Of a stretch of 64,000 nucleotides of DNA, positions 24,740 through 33,804 are shown piece by piece (within the stretch, counting starts at the first letter, position 1; each line of letters begins with the position of its first letter). Position numbers and translations under genes: made by a program. The notes beneath the pieces are model-generated. The model was not told the DNA's origin and did no database searches. It saw nothing but the letters and a program-made list of their open reading frames with translations. Source of the stretch: Chloracidobacterium sp. (lineage in GTDB: Bacteria > Acidobacteriota > Blastocatellia > Pyrinomonadales > Pyrinomonadaceae); assembly GCA_016711345.1 (NCBI GenBank), contig JADJTD010000001.1:2666001-2730000 (forward strand), given 5' to 3'.

Positions 24740-25461
24740 GTCCTAGTCCTAATGCAACTAGTACTCCCAATTACGGCATTTACGGAACTGCACCGACTCC
24801 AGCCGGTACGCCTTGGACATGCGGAACACCAGCGTATGCAAATCTCCAAGATTACCCAGAAGTTGAGGGCGGGTTGAATTACACTTTGCCACTCAACGGC
24901 TCAGGTAACTTTAATTTCTATTACAATTCCGACGGAACCGGTTTTCTGTCTGGCGGCGGTTACAGAGTGGGTTACTTGAATTCCAGCGGAGCGAGTTGCT
25001 ACGGAAGTGGCGACATTGTAACGTATAGTCCTAATAGCAACCACACAAACGGAGTTCAGGTTCGCCCTTTCAATAGTCCCCCTTCCATTCCGTATGGGGT
25101 TCATGGATTTGTTCTGGCGAAAATACCAGGCGGAGGAGGCTCTACTACCCCACTGGCAAATGCAACTGCGTCCCTCGCTAATTTTGATACCCCCGGACTA
25201 TATTTTTGGAAAGAGAAAACAAATGGTATTGGGTACGTTTCAATTTATTATTCTAGTGACAATCCAGACGAATTTCTGCCTTACGGTTCTGTCTATGATC
25301 TAAAAATTTCAGGCATTATGTCGTTTGGCTCAACCAAATGCACTTTCATCTGGAATCCAGGAAGCTACGACATAATATGGGTTCCTGCCGGTGGTTATTT
25401 ACACGACTACGATTTCGGCACCATAACCATTACATCGTCAAGTACCGGCTGTGCGCCATGA
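24709..25461 (+). CDS. Secreted protein of unknown function, N terminus displaced by frameshift
   Basis: The mature part is Gly, Ser, Asn, Tyr and Pro rich, 250 aa as an open frame, with scattered Cys, and looks like an all-beta extracellular protein (YNLQDYPEVEG-like, FNFYYNSDGTGFLSGGGY, KCTFIWNPGSYDIIW). I recognise no family. The open frame starts at an ATG (24709) inside the signal-peptide-coding region of another frame, without a ribosome-binding site; its natural N terminus is probably the frame at 24647 joined across the C7 tract. The following gene encodes another secreted protein 90 bp downstream. Confidence 0.7.
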   Translation: MVYPPVNAQIGPSPNATSTPNYGIYGTAPTPAGTPWTCGTPAYANLQDYPEVEGGLNYTLPLNGSGNFNFYYNSDGTGFLSGGGYRVGYLNSSGASCYGSGDIVTYSPNSNHTNGVQVRPFNSPPSIPYGVHGFVLAKIPGGGGSTTPLANATASLANFDTPGLYFWKEKTNGIGYVSIYYSSDNPDEFLPYGSVYDLKISGIMSFGSTKCTFIWNPGSYDIIWVPAGGYLHDYDFGTITITSSSTGCAP

Positions 25462-25551
25462 CCAAGCCACGGGGAGCAGTGTTCATGCGAAGAAGGGTGC
25501 GAAACTAAGTGATTGGCAAACGTCATAAACGGAAAAGGGAGTTGTTGTAGT

Positions 25552-28089
25552 ATGTTTGCAAGATGTAGACAGGTGATTTTTATCATTGTGTGGATTGGAA
25601 CGTTTTGTTTTTCTTCTAGTATCTGTATCGGTAAAGAAGGTTTAAATGAGACTGTATTCACGAGCGGAACATCGGCAGTTTATACCTGGCATCAAACAGC
25701 AATTGCCGATTGGCAATTACCCTCAAGTTGGACGCCGGAACGAACAAATCCGGCGTCCGACGATATTCTAGTGTTCAATGCCAGTGGATTAACGACGGCG
25801 ACAAACATTCCGACACAGACAATAGGTCAACTTACTGTTTCCGGCAATACTACTGTGAATTTTCAGTCTTCGAAGGTGACTGTTTTGACCATGATTGGCG
25901 CCAACGGTCTCGATTTGGCTGTTGAGCAAAACTCAGCTCTCAATTTCAACGGCTCAAGTGCGATTACCTTAAATCTCACTATCGGAGCTACAGCGGTTAT
26001 TAGTGGTTCCATGACGTTTTCGTCATCAGGTGCGGTTAATCACAGGTTATTAGCCCTTAGCGAAGGCTCGGTGACGTTTGGCGAGGGGGCCGTCTTTACA
26101 GCGGAAGCAGGTTTTGCAGGCAATCCATTTGGAACTACTAATTTGAATTCTGTAACTTTTGACTCCGGTTCCACTTATATATGCATCTCAGGAAGTGATC
26201 CGTTTGGAGCTCCGGAGCCTAACTCAGTAGTTGCGTTTAAGGAAGGCAGTCTGTTTAGTCTTCAGGGAGATATTGTTCCTTCATTTTCTGGACGTTCCTA
26301 TGCAAATTTTGAGATGAATTATTCTCCGGGCTACATTTTTGTGTACGGTTCCAGTGCCTGGACGGTGGACAACCTGACGATTAAGGCCGGAAAACTGGCC
26401 CCGAGTCTAACCGGAACACCCGGTCATTCGATCAAGGGAGATATCACGGTGATGCAGGGTTCCCGGTTGGAGTTTCAGGCTCCCTTTCCCGGAGTAACCA
26501 TAAACCTGAATGGGCCCGCTCATCAAACCTTATCTAATTTTGGGGTCGTTGCTGTGATTCCGGGCAATACACTTGCTATCGACAATCCGGTTGGAGTGAC
26601 AGTAACTACTGGGTGGATCGCTTGGAATTTAAAACTTATCAACGGTATTGTTACCATCGTCAATCCAGAGCCGATGTTTCAATTCCGTGTGCCAGGTACC
26701 GTAACTAGGGTAAATGGTTATATTGACGGCTACCTTTTGCGAGATGTTAATTTGAATGAGGCATTTACGTTCGACGTAGGAACCGCAAACGGCTATTCAC
26801 CCATAACGGTAGACGTAACGGCCGGCCATGATTTTCCTTTGGGCATGGCGGTTAAGGCAGTTGAAACCGCTCAGCCGAATATGAATGATCCAACCAAGGC
26901 TCTTTCGAGGCATTGGCAAGTTTACGGACATCCCTTTATTGATTCTGCAAATATTACTTTTAGCTATCTTGATCCGACTGATATTCCTAAGACCGCAAAC
27001 GAATCGAACTTTGTAATCCAAAGATACAGGAATGGTTTTACATCGCCCGCAGGAGTAATCGACACTCAGGCAAATTCTTACCGACTCACAGGTCTGAATG
27101 ACTTTTTGCCCATCACAGACTGGACGCTTGCGGAACCAGGTGCGATTGGCGGAACGCCGACTGCGACGGCAACTCCGACAAGTACGCCAACGAATACGCC
27201 GGCGGAAACAGCGACGAGTACGCCAACGCCGACCACAACCAACACGCCGTTGGGGCGAGCGGCTTTTGATTACGACGCTGATGGTAAGACTGATAATTCG
27301 GTATTCAGGCCTTCGACGGGAGCGTGGTATCTGAATCAAACGCAAGCGGGGCTTTATGGGACTTTGTTTGGGTTTGGGTCGGATAGGATCGTTCCGGCGG
27401 ATTATGATGGGGATGGGAAGACTGATATTGCTGTTTACAGGCCTTCGACGGGGATTTGGTATGTGTTCAACAGCGGCAGTGGAACGGTCGAGTATCATGT
27501 CTTTGGCCTTGAGGAAGACCTGCCGACGCCGGCGGATTACGATGAGGACGGCAAGGCGGATATTTCTGTGTTCCGGCCTTCGACGGGGACTTGGTATCGG
27601 CAGAATAGTTCGGATGGTTCTTACACTGGAATTCAGTTCGGAGCCTCCGAAGACAAACCGACAGTCGGAGACTTTGACGGTGATGGGAAATCGGACATTG
27701 CCGTGTTCAGGCCTTCGACCGGAGCTTGGTATCGGATAAACAGCGGCGACGGCTCGATCTACGGAGAGTTGTTCGGGTTTGGAACAGACGTTATCACTCC
27801 CGCAGACTACGACGGCGATGGCAAGACCGACCTCGCGGCCTATCGCCCGACTGACGGCATTTGGTATTTGAAATATAGCTCGAATTCAGTCTACGACTAC
27901 AAGGTGTTTGGGCTGGCTAACGACATACCTGCACCGGGCGACTTTGACGGCGACGGTAAGGCTGACATCTCCGTCTTCCGACCTTCAGAAGGTAACTGGT
28001 ATCGGCAGAACAGCTCGAACGGAGCGTTTATCGCATTCCAGTTCGGGGCCAATGGAGACAAGCCGACGATGACGGCTTTCAGATACTAA
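25552..28089 (+). CDS. Large secreted protein with Thr/Pro linker and six FG-GAP-type repeats
   Basis: The 845-aa predicted surface or extracellular protein starts at ATG 25552 behind GGGAG; the signal peptide ends near SSICIGK. Residues about 35-525 are a repetitive all-beta region, possibly a beta-helix (SGLTTATNIPTQTIGQLTVS, NFNGSSAITLNLTIGATAVI). A low-complexity Thr/Pro/Ala linker (about 530-565) precedes six repeats of the form DxDGDGKxDIxVFRPSTGxWY, whose DxDGDGxxD loops should bind calcium as in FG-GAP/VCBS proteins. Such repeats are common in Blastocatellia. The role is likely adhesion or matrix; this is inference. Confidence 0.82.
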   Translation: MFARCRQVIFIIVWIGTFCFSSSICIGKEGLNETVFTSGTSAVYTWHQTAIADWQLPSSWTPERTNPASDDILVFNASGLTTATNIPTQTIGQLTVSGNTTVNFQSSKVTVLTMIGANGLDLAVEQNSALNFNGSSAITLNLTIGATAVISGSMTFSSSGAVNHRLLALSEGSVTFGEGAVFTAEAGFAGNPFGTTNLNSVTFDSGSTYICISGSDPFGAPEPNSVVAFKEGSLFSLQGDIVPSFSGRSYANFEMNYSPGYIFVYGSSAWTVDNLTIKAGKLAPSLTGTPGHSIKGDITVMQGSRLEFQAPFPGVTINLNGPAHQTLSNFGVVAVIPGNTLAIDNPVGVTVTTGWIAWNLKLINGIVTIVNPEPMFQFRVPGTVTRVNGYIDGYLLRDVNLNEAFTFDVGTANGYSPITVDVTAGHDFPLGMAVKAVETAQPNMNDPTKALSRHWQVYGHPFIDSANITFSYLDPTDIPKTANESNFVIQRYRNGFTSPAGVIDTQANSYRLTGLNDFLPITDWTLAEPGAIGGTPTATATPTSTPTNTPAETATSTPTPTTTNTPLGRAAFDYDADGKTDNSVFRPSTGAWYLNQTQAGLYGTLFGFGSDRIVPADYDGDGKTDIAVYRPSTGIWYVFNSGSGTVEYHVFGLEEDLPTPADYDEDGKADISVFRPSTGTWYRQNSSDGSYTGIQFGASEDKPTVGDFDGDGKSDIAVFRPSTGAWYRINSGDGSIYGELFGFGTDVITPADYDGDGKTDLAAYRPTDGIWYLKYSSNSVYDYKVFGLANDIPAPGDFDGDGKADISVFRPSEGNWYRQNSSNGAFIAFQFGANGDKPTMTAFRY

Positions 28090-28090
28090 A

Positions 28091-28171
28091 ATGCAAAAGC
28101 CCGCACGTTTGTAAGATTCGGTACATTCGATATTGAGTGTATCGCCCTTACTGACGTGCGGGCTTTTGCAT
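28091..28171 (+). terminator. Terminator-like long inverted repeat after the FG-GAP gene
   Basis: An 18-nt arm (28091-28108, ATGCAAAAGCCCGCACGT) is perfectly mirrored at 28154-28171 around a 45-nt loop. The T4 run is inside the arm. It probably terminates the plus-strand gene. Confidence 0.65.
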
Positions 28172-28198
28172 CTGGCTTAGCCAACGTCATGCAAACGT

Positions 28199-28231
28199 AA
28201 AAAAGCCCGTCAGGCGATTGCGTGACGGGCT
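28199..28231 (-). terminator. Rho-independent terminator of the pilus operon
   Basis: On the minus strand AGCCCGTCA and TGACGGGCT (plus 28223-28231 and 28204-28212) form a 9-bp stem, followed by a T6 run at 28204-28199. It lies 36 bp after the secretin gene. Confidence 0.9.
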
Positions 28232-28266
28232 GGATACGAAGAAACTGAGTTCTTACTGACTATACC

Positions 28267-30024
28267 TTACTTGCTCGGTGCAGCCTGAACTGCTTCGGGG
28301 CGTGAAAGGCCAGGTGACTGGAAGATAACCGGCTGTGTCTGGGTGTCCGCTGGTGGATTCGGATTCGAATTTGAAGGCGGATTGCCGAGAGGCACAGGCT
28401 GGATGATCGTTCCACTAGGGCGAACGGTATTCTGCGATGGTGTCGCATAGTCCGGTCGGGAAATGCGTGGCGTAATAAAGAATAGTATCTCGTTAGTATT
28501 ACGCTGAACGCCTTTACGCTTGAAGAGATTTCCGAGGATAGGAATGCCGCCCAATCCGGGTGTGCGGTCCTGGCTTTCTCGTTCATCGTCAAACAAAACA
28601 CCGCCGACAACTGTCGTTCCGCCGTCGGGCACGGTGACTTCGGTCTTCATGCTCTGAGTGTTGATGGCAGGAGCCACGCCTCCGATAATGTTGGATGTTG
28701 AGCTGTTTTCTGCAACTACGCTGAGAATAATCATTCCCGTATCTGTAATCTGTGGGGTGATCGAGAGACGCAGCGGAACATCAACATAGGTTGTTGTTGC
28801 GATAATTGCGCCGCCGACCGTACTGCCCGGCTGAATTGTTGTGACTGGGATCTTTGTGCCGCTCTTTATCTCTGCGGCACGGTTATTAAGTGTCGTAATT
28901 CTTGGCGAGGCTATAATCTTTGCTTGTCCTTTCTGCTCACCAAGCGTGATAAGTGAACTCAGCGTGGCTGTGCCAAAAATGCCGGTCGTCAAACCAATTA
29001 CGGTATTAGGTATGCTCGAGAGCAAACTATTGTTTGCGGGGTTCAATGGTAGACCAGAACCCGCTGGCAAACCATTGAGGGTCTTGACGGGAGGTATTCC
29101 CGGACCTGTACCCTGATTTGGGGGCAGGGTTCCACCCTGAATACCGCTGCCGTTCGCACCGTTTAACATAGCGAACATCTGAACGCCGATATCACGACTG
29201 AAGTTTCGCGAGGCAACAACGATGCGTGCTTCAATCTCGACCTGAGGTTCAGGCTGATCGAGGTATGCAACGAGCTGCCTTACAGCATCGAGATTTTCTC
29301 TTACATCGGTAACGATGAGAGTATTGGAGCGTTGATCGACCTCGATCGATCCGCGCCGCGACATACGTTTCTGAATTATGCCTAAAAGGCCCGAATCAGC
29401 ACTGCTTGTAAAACCTTTCCCATCCGACTGCTTCGATCCATTCAATACTGAATTGACATCACCGTAAAGAGTCGCAACAGGGCTGCTAGAGTTAGTTCCT
29501 GCAGTAAGCTCATTTGCGGTACCGGCTACGTCCTGCAATTTTCCTTCTGCCCGTGCGTAATTCAAGCGAATGAACTCGGTGTAGAGCGGGGAATTATCCA
29601 GTTGGCCGTCACGGACCTTGAGCAAAACTGCTTGTTCGCTTGCGAGCGTGCCGGAATCAGCAACTCTAAGGATGCTGCCGTTGACCTGAACAGCCAAGCC
29701 TTGTGATCGGAGTACCGAGTCAAGGGCAACATTCCAGGGTACTTCGTTGACCTTAACTGTTACCGGTACATCTCTGACCGACTTGTCGATCACAAAGTTG
29801 ATGCCGTATTGATCTGTAATGTAGCTGAGAATATCGCGAACATCTGCGTTTACGACATTTAGATTAATGGCTTCGCCGCGAAATCCCGGCTCGCCGTACA
29901 TCTTGCCTTGCGATTGTGGTTCGACGACCTTTTGGGCGGCGATCGCAACGGTAAGTGTGCTAAGTAATCCTAATGCGATCACGATCTTTCTGACCGTTTC
30001 GCCTAATTTGCTAAGAGAATTCAT
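28267..30024 (-). CDS. pilQ: Type IV pilus secretin PilQ
   Basis: It forms the outer-membrane ring through which the type IV pilus passes. The 585-aa protein has a signal peptide (ending near TVAIAAQ), an STN/secretin N-terminal domain (about 50-120: INLNVVNADVRDILSYITDQ), an N1-type domain, and the C-terminal secretin domain (about 260-520) with VPLRLSITPQITDTGMIILS and VTVPDGGTTVVGGVL. A Pro/Asn-rich tail follows. GGAGGAAAC precedes the ATG. No AMIN domains are seen at the N terminus, unlike long proteobacterial PilQ. It is last in the pilMNOPQ operon. Confidence 0.93.
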   Translation of the reverse strand: MNSLSKLGETVRKIVIALGLLSTLTVAIAAQKVVEPQSQGKMYGEPGFRGEAINLNVVNADVRDILSYITDQYGINFVIDKSVRDVPVTVKVNEVPWNVALDSVLRSQGLAVQVNGSILRVADSGTLASEQAVLLKVRDGQLDNSPLYTEFIRLNYARAEGKLQDVAGTANELTAGTNSSSPVATLYGDVNSVLNGSKQSDGKGFTSSADSGLLGIIQKRMSRRGSIEVDQRSNTLIVTDVRENLDAVRQLVAYLDQPEPQVEIEARIVVASRNFSRDIGVQMFAMLNGANGSGIQGGTLPPNQGTGPGIPPVKTLNGLPAGSGLPLNPANNSLLSSIPNTVIGLTTGIFGTATLSSLITLGEQKGQAKIIASPRITTLNNRAAEIKSGTKIPVTTIQPGSTVGGAIIATTTYVDVPLRLSITPQITDTGMIILSVVAENSSTSNIIGGVAPAINTQSMKTEVTVPDGGTTVVGGVLFDDERESQDRTPGLGGIPILGNLFKRKGVQRNTNEILFFITPRISRPDYATPSQNTVRPSGTIIQPVPLGNPPSNSNPNPPADTQTQPVIFQSPGLSRPEAVQAAPSK

Positions 30025-30092
30025 GTTTCCTCCGTATCTGATTCGAATAGATCTCTGGGGACAGCGATCTTACAATTTGTGTGGGTGAGAAC

Positions 30093-30863
30093 TTATTTAT
30101 TCCTGGCGACCTTGGCCGGTTTCTTGGTATTTTTCTTTGCCTTGTCCGTTTCAGGAGCGGCAGGTTGGTTGTTCATCTCGTCAAGCGGCGAGAGGAAAGG
30201 GTTTGACGATGGCTTTGCGTCCTTGCCGTTCGATTTGCCGGTTTTGGCCGCCGGGTTTTCGACAGGCATATTGCTCGCCGTTTCGACGGGTCTCGAAGTT
30301 GATTCCGTCGGGGCGGTACCTTGGATCTGCGCCTTTGTCGAATATTCCTTTAGAGCCTTATTTTCTACTGTCGCGACAAATTTGCCCGCTCCGACCTTTG
30401 TCACCCTGCGAAATACAAGCCGGTTCTCTTCGACCGCTACAAGCTGGCCGTCAAAGAACTTTTCGCCTGGATATATCGTGTAGGAAAGTTTGATAGGCGT
30501 TGCTTCAACCATCGCGGCATAACCACGCGGTGTCTTGAAAATGCCGGTTACTGCCATTTCGTTAAGCGTCAGGACGCTCGTCACTTTTGGAAGCGGGGCA
30601 CCGTTGGCAGCGGCGGCCTCGCGGATCTGCTTGAAATAAGCTATCCGCGACTCAATTCCCGGAGCACCATAATTTGCAGCGGTTGTACCTGCGGCTCCTG
30701 TACCAGTTTTAACCGGTGCCTGTACCTTTGGCTTCATAAAGCCCGGCTTTTGAAACGGATCACGCTGTGCGTGAACCAGCGAATAACTGCCGCTGATGAT
30801 TACCAGAGCGGCGGCTGCTGCCGTGAGGCTTGCGAAGCGTTTTATTGTCGATATGTTGATCAT
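30093..30863 (-). CDS. pilP: PilP-like type IV pilus assembly protein
   Basis: It is a predicted periplasmic partner of the secretin and of PilNO, 256 aa. A signal peptide or N-terminal anchor (about 5-32) is followed by the RDPFQKP motif typical of PilP. The beta-rich core (about 90-165: LNEMAVTGIFKTPRGYAAMV, YTIYPGEKFFDGQLVAVEEN) matches the HR-type domain. The C terminus is a long Lys, Pro and Asn-rich tail. The ATG at 30863 has AGAGAGAAA upstream; the ORF also extends to a TTG at 30896. No lipobox Cys is seen, unlike proteobacterial PilP. Position between pilO and pilQ supports the call. Confidence 0.85.
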   Translation of the reverse strand: MINISTIKRFASLTAAAAALVIISGSYSLVHAQRDPFQKPGFMKPKVQAPVKTGTGAAGTTAANYGAPGIESRIAYFKQIREAAAANGAPLPKVTSVLTLNEMAVTGIFKTPRGYAAMVEATPIKLSYTIYPGEKFFDGQLVAVEENRLVFRRVTKVGAGKFVATVENKALKEYSTKAQIQGTAPTESTSRPVETASNMPVENPAAKTGKSNGKDAKPSSNPFLSPLDEMNNQPAAPETDKAKKNTKKPAKVARNK

Positions 30864-30907
30864 GGCTTTTTTCTCTCTTTTCGAAAGGCTATTCAATCGG
30901 GTTCGAT

Positions 30908-31570
30908 CTATTTGGCTGCAGTCTGAGCCGGAGGAGCAGCGGGCTGGCCACCTGCAGGTGCTCCCGGAGCTCCTGGTGCGCCGGGCTGGGCGGGTTTGGC
31001 ATTCAGGTCTGTCGGAGCGGCATAGTAAGCCGTTAGCAGAAATGAAGCGTGCAGCGTTTTGGCGTCAGTCTGCTTTTCGAGCTGGTTGATCTTAAAATCC
31101 GTAACGGACACGATACGGGGAAGTTTTGCAATACGGTCATAGAATGCACGCAGATTGGTGAAATTACTGTCCACCTCGACCTCGACCGGCTTGGCCATGA
31201 TCGAATCCTGCTGCGTATCGTCACTACGCGGAGCAAACCTCATTACCACCATGCGGCTGTTGTTAGCAGTGTCCTGCAAGCCCTGAAGAACGTTAGTGAT
31301 CTCACGTTGTTCCGGGAGTAGAACTTTGAGTTCTTCGTATTCCTCAGCCTTGCTGGCGTACATCTCTCGAAATTCGTTGATGCGTTGAGTCGCGATGCGA
31401 GCCGACTCATTCTTTGCCAGAAGCTGTGAGATCTCTTCATTCAAAGCTGCGATCTCGGCTCGTGTCTCGCTCGTCACAAAATACCAGACGCTTCCGTAAA
31501 CAAGCGCTGCCATGCAGACGAGGATCAACAGGTGATAGTGCCATTGTAGATTTTTGATTTTCTCAAACAT
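30908..31570 (-). CDS. pilO: Type IV pilus assembly protein PilO
   Basis: It is an inner-membrane bitopic protein that pairs with PilN in the alignment complex, 220 aa. It has a short cytoplasmic N terminus, one TM helix (about 12-32), a coiled coil (about 35-95: EIAALNEEISQLLAKNESAR), and a periplasmic ferredoxin-like domain (about 110-185). A Pro/Ala/Gly-rich tail (PAQPGAPGAPGAPAGGQPAA) is added. AAGGAAA precedes the ATG. Order pilN-pilO-pilP is conserved. Confidence 0.92.
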   Translation of the reverse strand: MFEKIKNLQWHYHLLILVCMAALVYGSVWYFVTSETRAEIAALNEEISQLLAKNESARIATQRINEFREMYASKAEEYEELKVLLPEQREITNVLQGLQDTANNSRMVVMRFAPRSDDTQQDSIMAKPVEVEVDSNFTNLRAFYDRIAKLPRIVSVTDFKINQLEKQTDAKTLHASFLLTAYYAAPTDLNAKPAQPGAPGAPGAPAGGQPAAPPAQTAAK

Positions 31571-31606
31571 TGTGGTTTTTCCTTCTTATTCGCTGTTTCG
31601 TAAGGA

Positions 31607-32323
31607 TCAGTTCTTAGCGACTTGGACCGGCTGAGCGGGAGCAGCAGGTGACTGTGCAGACGCGGTCGTCGGATTTCCGTTGTCGGCGCCGGCAGCCTTA
31701 GAGGGCGTGTAGGCACATTTGATCGTGAAATTAACGATCCCGACCTTTGGTGGTTCACCGGTTGCATTTGCTTTGACCGGAGCGTTTTGGTTAACGATCT
31801 CGTTTCGAACGGTCTCGATATTCAGGTTAGAGAACAGCCCGTTTGAAAATTCAAGACTGCGTCCAAACTGCGTGACCTGTGATTCATCGGGCGAACTGCC
31901 TTTGATAACCAATCCTTCACCGGCCTGCTCGACGCTTTCCAGATAAAGTCCCGGAACCATTGCTATGCGTTCACGCATCGCTTCAAGTACCGCACTCGGG
32001 CCGGCTTGCGAAGCTCGCAGCTTCTTAATGGCCTCAATACGGGAGTCGATGTTGGCGATCTTTTGCTCCAACTCTCGCTGTTCGTTCATCACGACCTCAA
32101 GCTCAGCCTGGATGCGCTTTTGCTCGTCGAGTTGACGTTCGGCTTCGGTTTTTGCCATCTGGGTGCTGATCACGTCCCATCCGATGACCGCCGCGAGCAG
32201 GAAGCCCACCACGACGGAGAGGAGAAGAAAGCGTGAACTACCGCTCGATATTTTGCGATCGACAGCTACAACTGTGCCGCTTTGTCTTTCTGTAACAGAA
32301 TTTATTAGATTGATCTTAATCAT
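31607..32323 (-). CDS. pilN: Type IV pilus assembly protein PilN
   Basis: It is a bitopic inner-membrane protein whose cytoplasmic N-terminal motif INLINSV binds PilM; 238 aa. One TM helix (about 30-52) is followed by a coiled coil (about 55-105) and a periplasmic ferredoxin-like domain (about 115-205). The Pro/Ala-rich tail resembles that of PilO. The ATG follows GGGGAG within the end of pilM (five-base gap), suggesting coupling. Confidence 0.93.
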   Translation of the reverse strand: MIKINLINSVTERQSGTVVAVDRKISSGSSRFLLLSVVVGFLLAAVIGWDVISTQMAKTEAERQLDEQKRIQAELEVVMNEQRELEQKIANIDSRIEAIKKLRASQAGPSAVLEAMRERIAMVPGLYLESVEQAGEGLVIKGSSPDESQVTQFGRSLEFSNGLFSNLNIETVRNEIVNQNAPVKANATGEPPKVGIVNFTIKCAYTPSKAAGADNGNPTTASAQSPAAPAQPVQVAKN

Positions 32324-32328
32324 CTTTC

Positions 32329-33378
32329 TTACACTCCCCTTACTGCCAATCCGACGGCTACCGCCATTTCAGGCACGATCTCGCTAAGGTAATCAGGGTC
32401 AAACTTCTTTGAGTCAACATTAATGTTGCGGAAAGGATCGAGCACCTCGACCGTTAGCTCAAGCCTTTCTGAGAGTTCCTGAGCAAGGCCGACAAGCTTC
32501 GAACCGCCGCCTGAAATAAGGATCTTTTGTACAACGGTTTCGTTGTCCTCGGTCGTTGCACGATAGAAATCGAAGGTCTTCTGGATCTCCATAGCGACGA
32601 TCTCTGTCACGTTGTTCATTAGCGGCTCGATCGATTTTTCCTCGATACCTTCGACGGCATCGGTGACACCGCGTTTGACCGCTTCGGCCTGTTGGAAGTT
32701 AAGGCCAAGGCTTCGCTGTAGAACATCCGTAAACTGGCTGCCTCCAACTGTGATGTCGCGTGTGAACAAAGAGCGGTTGCCCTTTACAATATTGACATTC
32801 ATCGTCGAGGCTCCGATGTTGAGAAGTGTTACGACATCATTCTCGGTCGGATTGTAATTAACTTCGTAGCAATTCTGCAGAGCAAATGTATCGACATCGA
32901 TCACGACCGCGGTCTTGCCGGCGAGCTGGATCGCCTGCTTTATATTGTCTATGCGCTCGCTCTTGCAGGCTGCGATCAAAACATGAGTAGAATCTGACGT
33001 TTCCGATGTGACCTGATAATCCAGGCTGACATCTGCCAGATCATAAGGAATATGTTCCTCAGCGTGCCAGTCGATAGATTCTTCTAATTCCTCTTTGCTC
33101 ATTGCTGGCAGAACGATGTTCTTTATGATCACCGAATGGCCGCTGACGCCGGTAACGACATTGTCTGCGTGCACATCATGATTGCTGCAAACGCTGCGGA
33201 TAACATCCGAAACGACATTAAGCTCCATGATCTGGCCGTCGATGATCGTATCGCCGGGTAGATTTTCATAGCCGAGGCTTACTAAGTTCAGGTTATTCAT
33301 CTTGCCTTCAAGCTCGACCATTTTTATCGAGCTGGAACCGATGTCTAAACCAGCAACGCTTTTCTTTTTACCGAACAT
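32329..33378 (-). CDS. pilM: Type IV pilus assembly protein PilM (actin-like ATPase)
   Basis: It is a cytoplasmic actin-fold ATPase that binds PilN and links the assembly platform to the pilus machinery. The 349-aa length is typical. The phosphate-1 motif is GLDIGSSSIKMVEL (about 9-22), phosphate-2 is NIGASTMNVNIV (about 190), and the adenosine motif ISGGGSKLVGL lies near 275. AAGGAG precedes the ATG. It is first in the pilMNOPQ operon, behind a long structured leader. Confidence 0.95.
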   Translation of the reverse strand: MFGKKKSVAGLDIGSSSIKMVELEGKMNNLNLVSLGYENLPGDTIIDGQIMELNVVSDVIRSVCSNHDVHADNVVTGVSGHSVIIKNIVLPAMSKEELEESIDWHAEEHIPYDLADVSLDYQVTSETSDSTHVLIAACKSERIDNIKQAIQLAGKTAVVIDVDTFALQNCYEVNYNPTENDVVTLLNIGASTMNVNIVKGNRSLFTRDITVGGSQFTDVLQRSLGLNFQQAEAVKRGVTDAVEGIEEKSIEPLMNNVTEIVAMEIQKTFDFYRATTEDNETVVQKILISGGGSKLVGLAQELSERLELTVEVLDPFRNINVDSKKFDPDYLSEIVPEMAVAVGLAVRGV

Positions 33379-33658
33379 TATTTTTTGCTCCTTTTTGCAG
33401 AACGCTTTTCTTATGTCGAAAAAGTTTTCTTAATATGTTCCCATCCGAATTTACAGGTTTTTGATTTGAGGATCGGTTGCCACCGTTAGATAAACCGGAA
33501 AAGACGAGGATGTGCTTGCGTGAAGGTCATTTCTGAGATGTACTCAAAACCTGCACTTTTCGGATGTTTAGATCACAGAGTGATCATCGGAACATATTGT
33601 TTTTAGAAAACTTTGCCGCATTTGGTGGCGATGGGTGCGCGGGCCTTTCGGTCGCTAC
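33379..33658 (-). ncRNA. Structured leader RNA of the pilMNOPQ operon (unassigned class)
   Basis: Between the predicted start site and pilM lie about 280 nt with nested complementarity. GTTTTCT+AATATGTTCC (33424-33441) pairs with GGAACATATT...AGAAAAC (33589-33611), a 17-bp outer helix with one internal loop. Inside it, CATCCGAA (33442-33449) pairs with TTCGGATG (33559-33566), CAGGTTTT (33454-33461) with AAAACCTG (33546-33553), and GATCAC/GTGATC (33571-33585) forms a hairpin with a three-base loop. Coordinates are plus-strand. On the transcript the outer helix is followed by a T5 run. It does not match the c-di-GMP or cobalamin consensus that I know. Confidence 0.65.
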
Positions 33659-33665
33659 AGTTACA

Positions 33666-33694
33666 AAAGTACAGGAATGAACAAACTATGTCAA
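33666..33694 (-). promoter_or_regulatory. Sigma70-type promoter of the pil operon
   Basis: On the minus strand TTGACA (plus 33689-33694), a 17-nt spacer and TACTTT (plus 33666-33671) match the consensus well. The predicted start is near 33658, about 280 nt before pilM. Confidence 0.75.
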
Positions 33695-33804
33695 CACTTT
33701 TTTGCAATGTTTAACGCAATATGAAAGAAAATCATTCACGGACTGAATCAAGGGTCGGTCAGAATGACATATTGAGAAGGGAAATGAGAGCGAAAACCTG
33801 ACGT

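Noticed and set aside
33379..33658. c-di-GMP-I (GEMM) riboswitch in the pil leader
   Set aside because: Only short fragments resemble the consensus (for example CTAACGGTGGCAACCGAT); the ordered GEMM boxes are not present.
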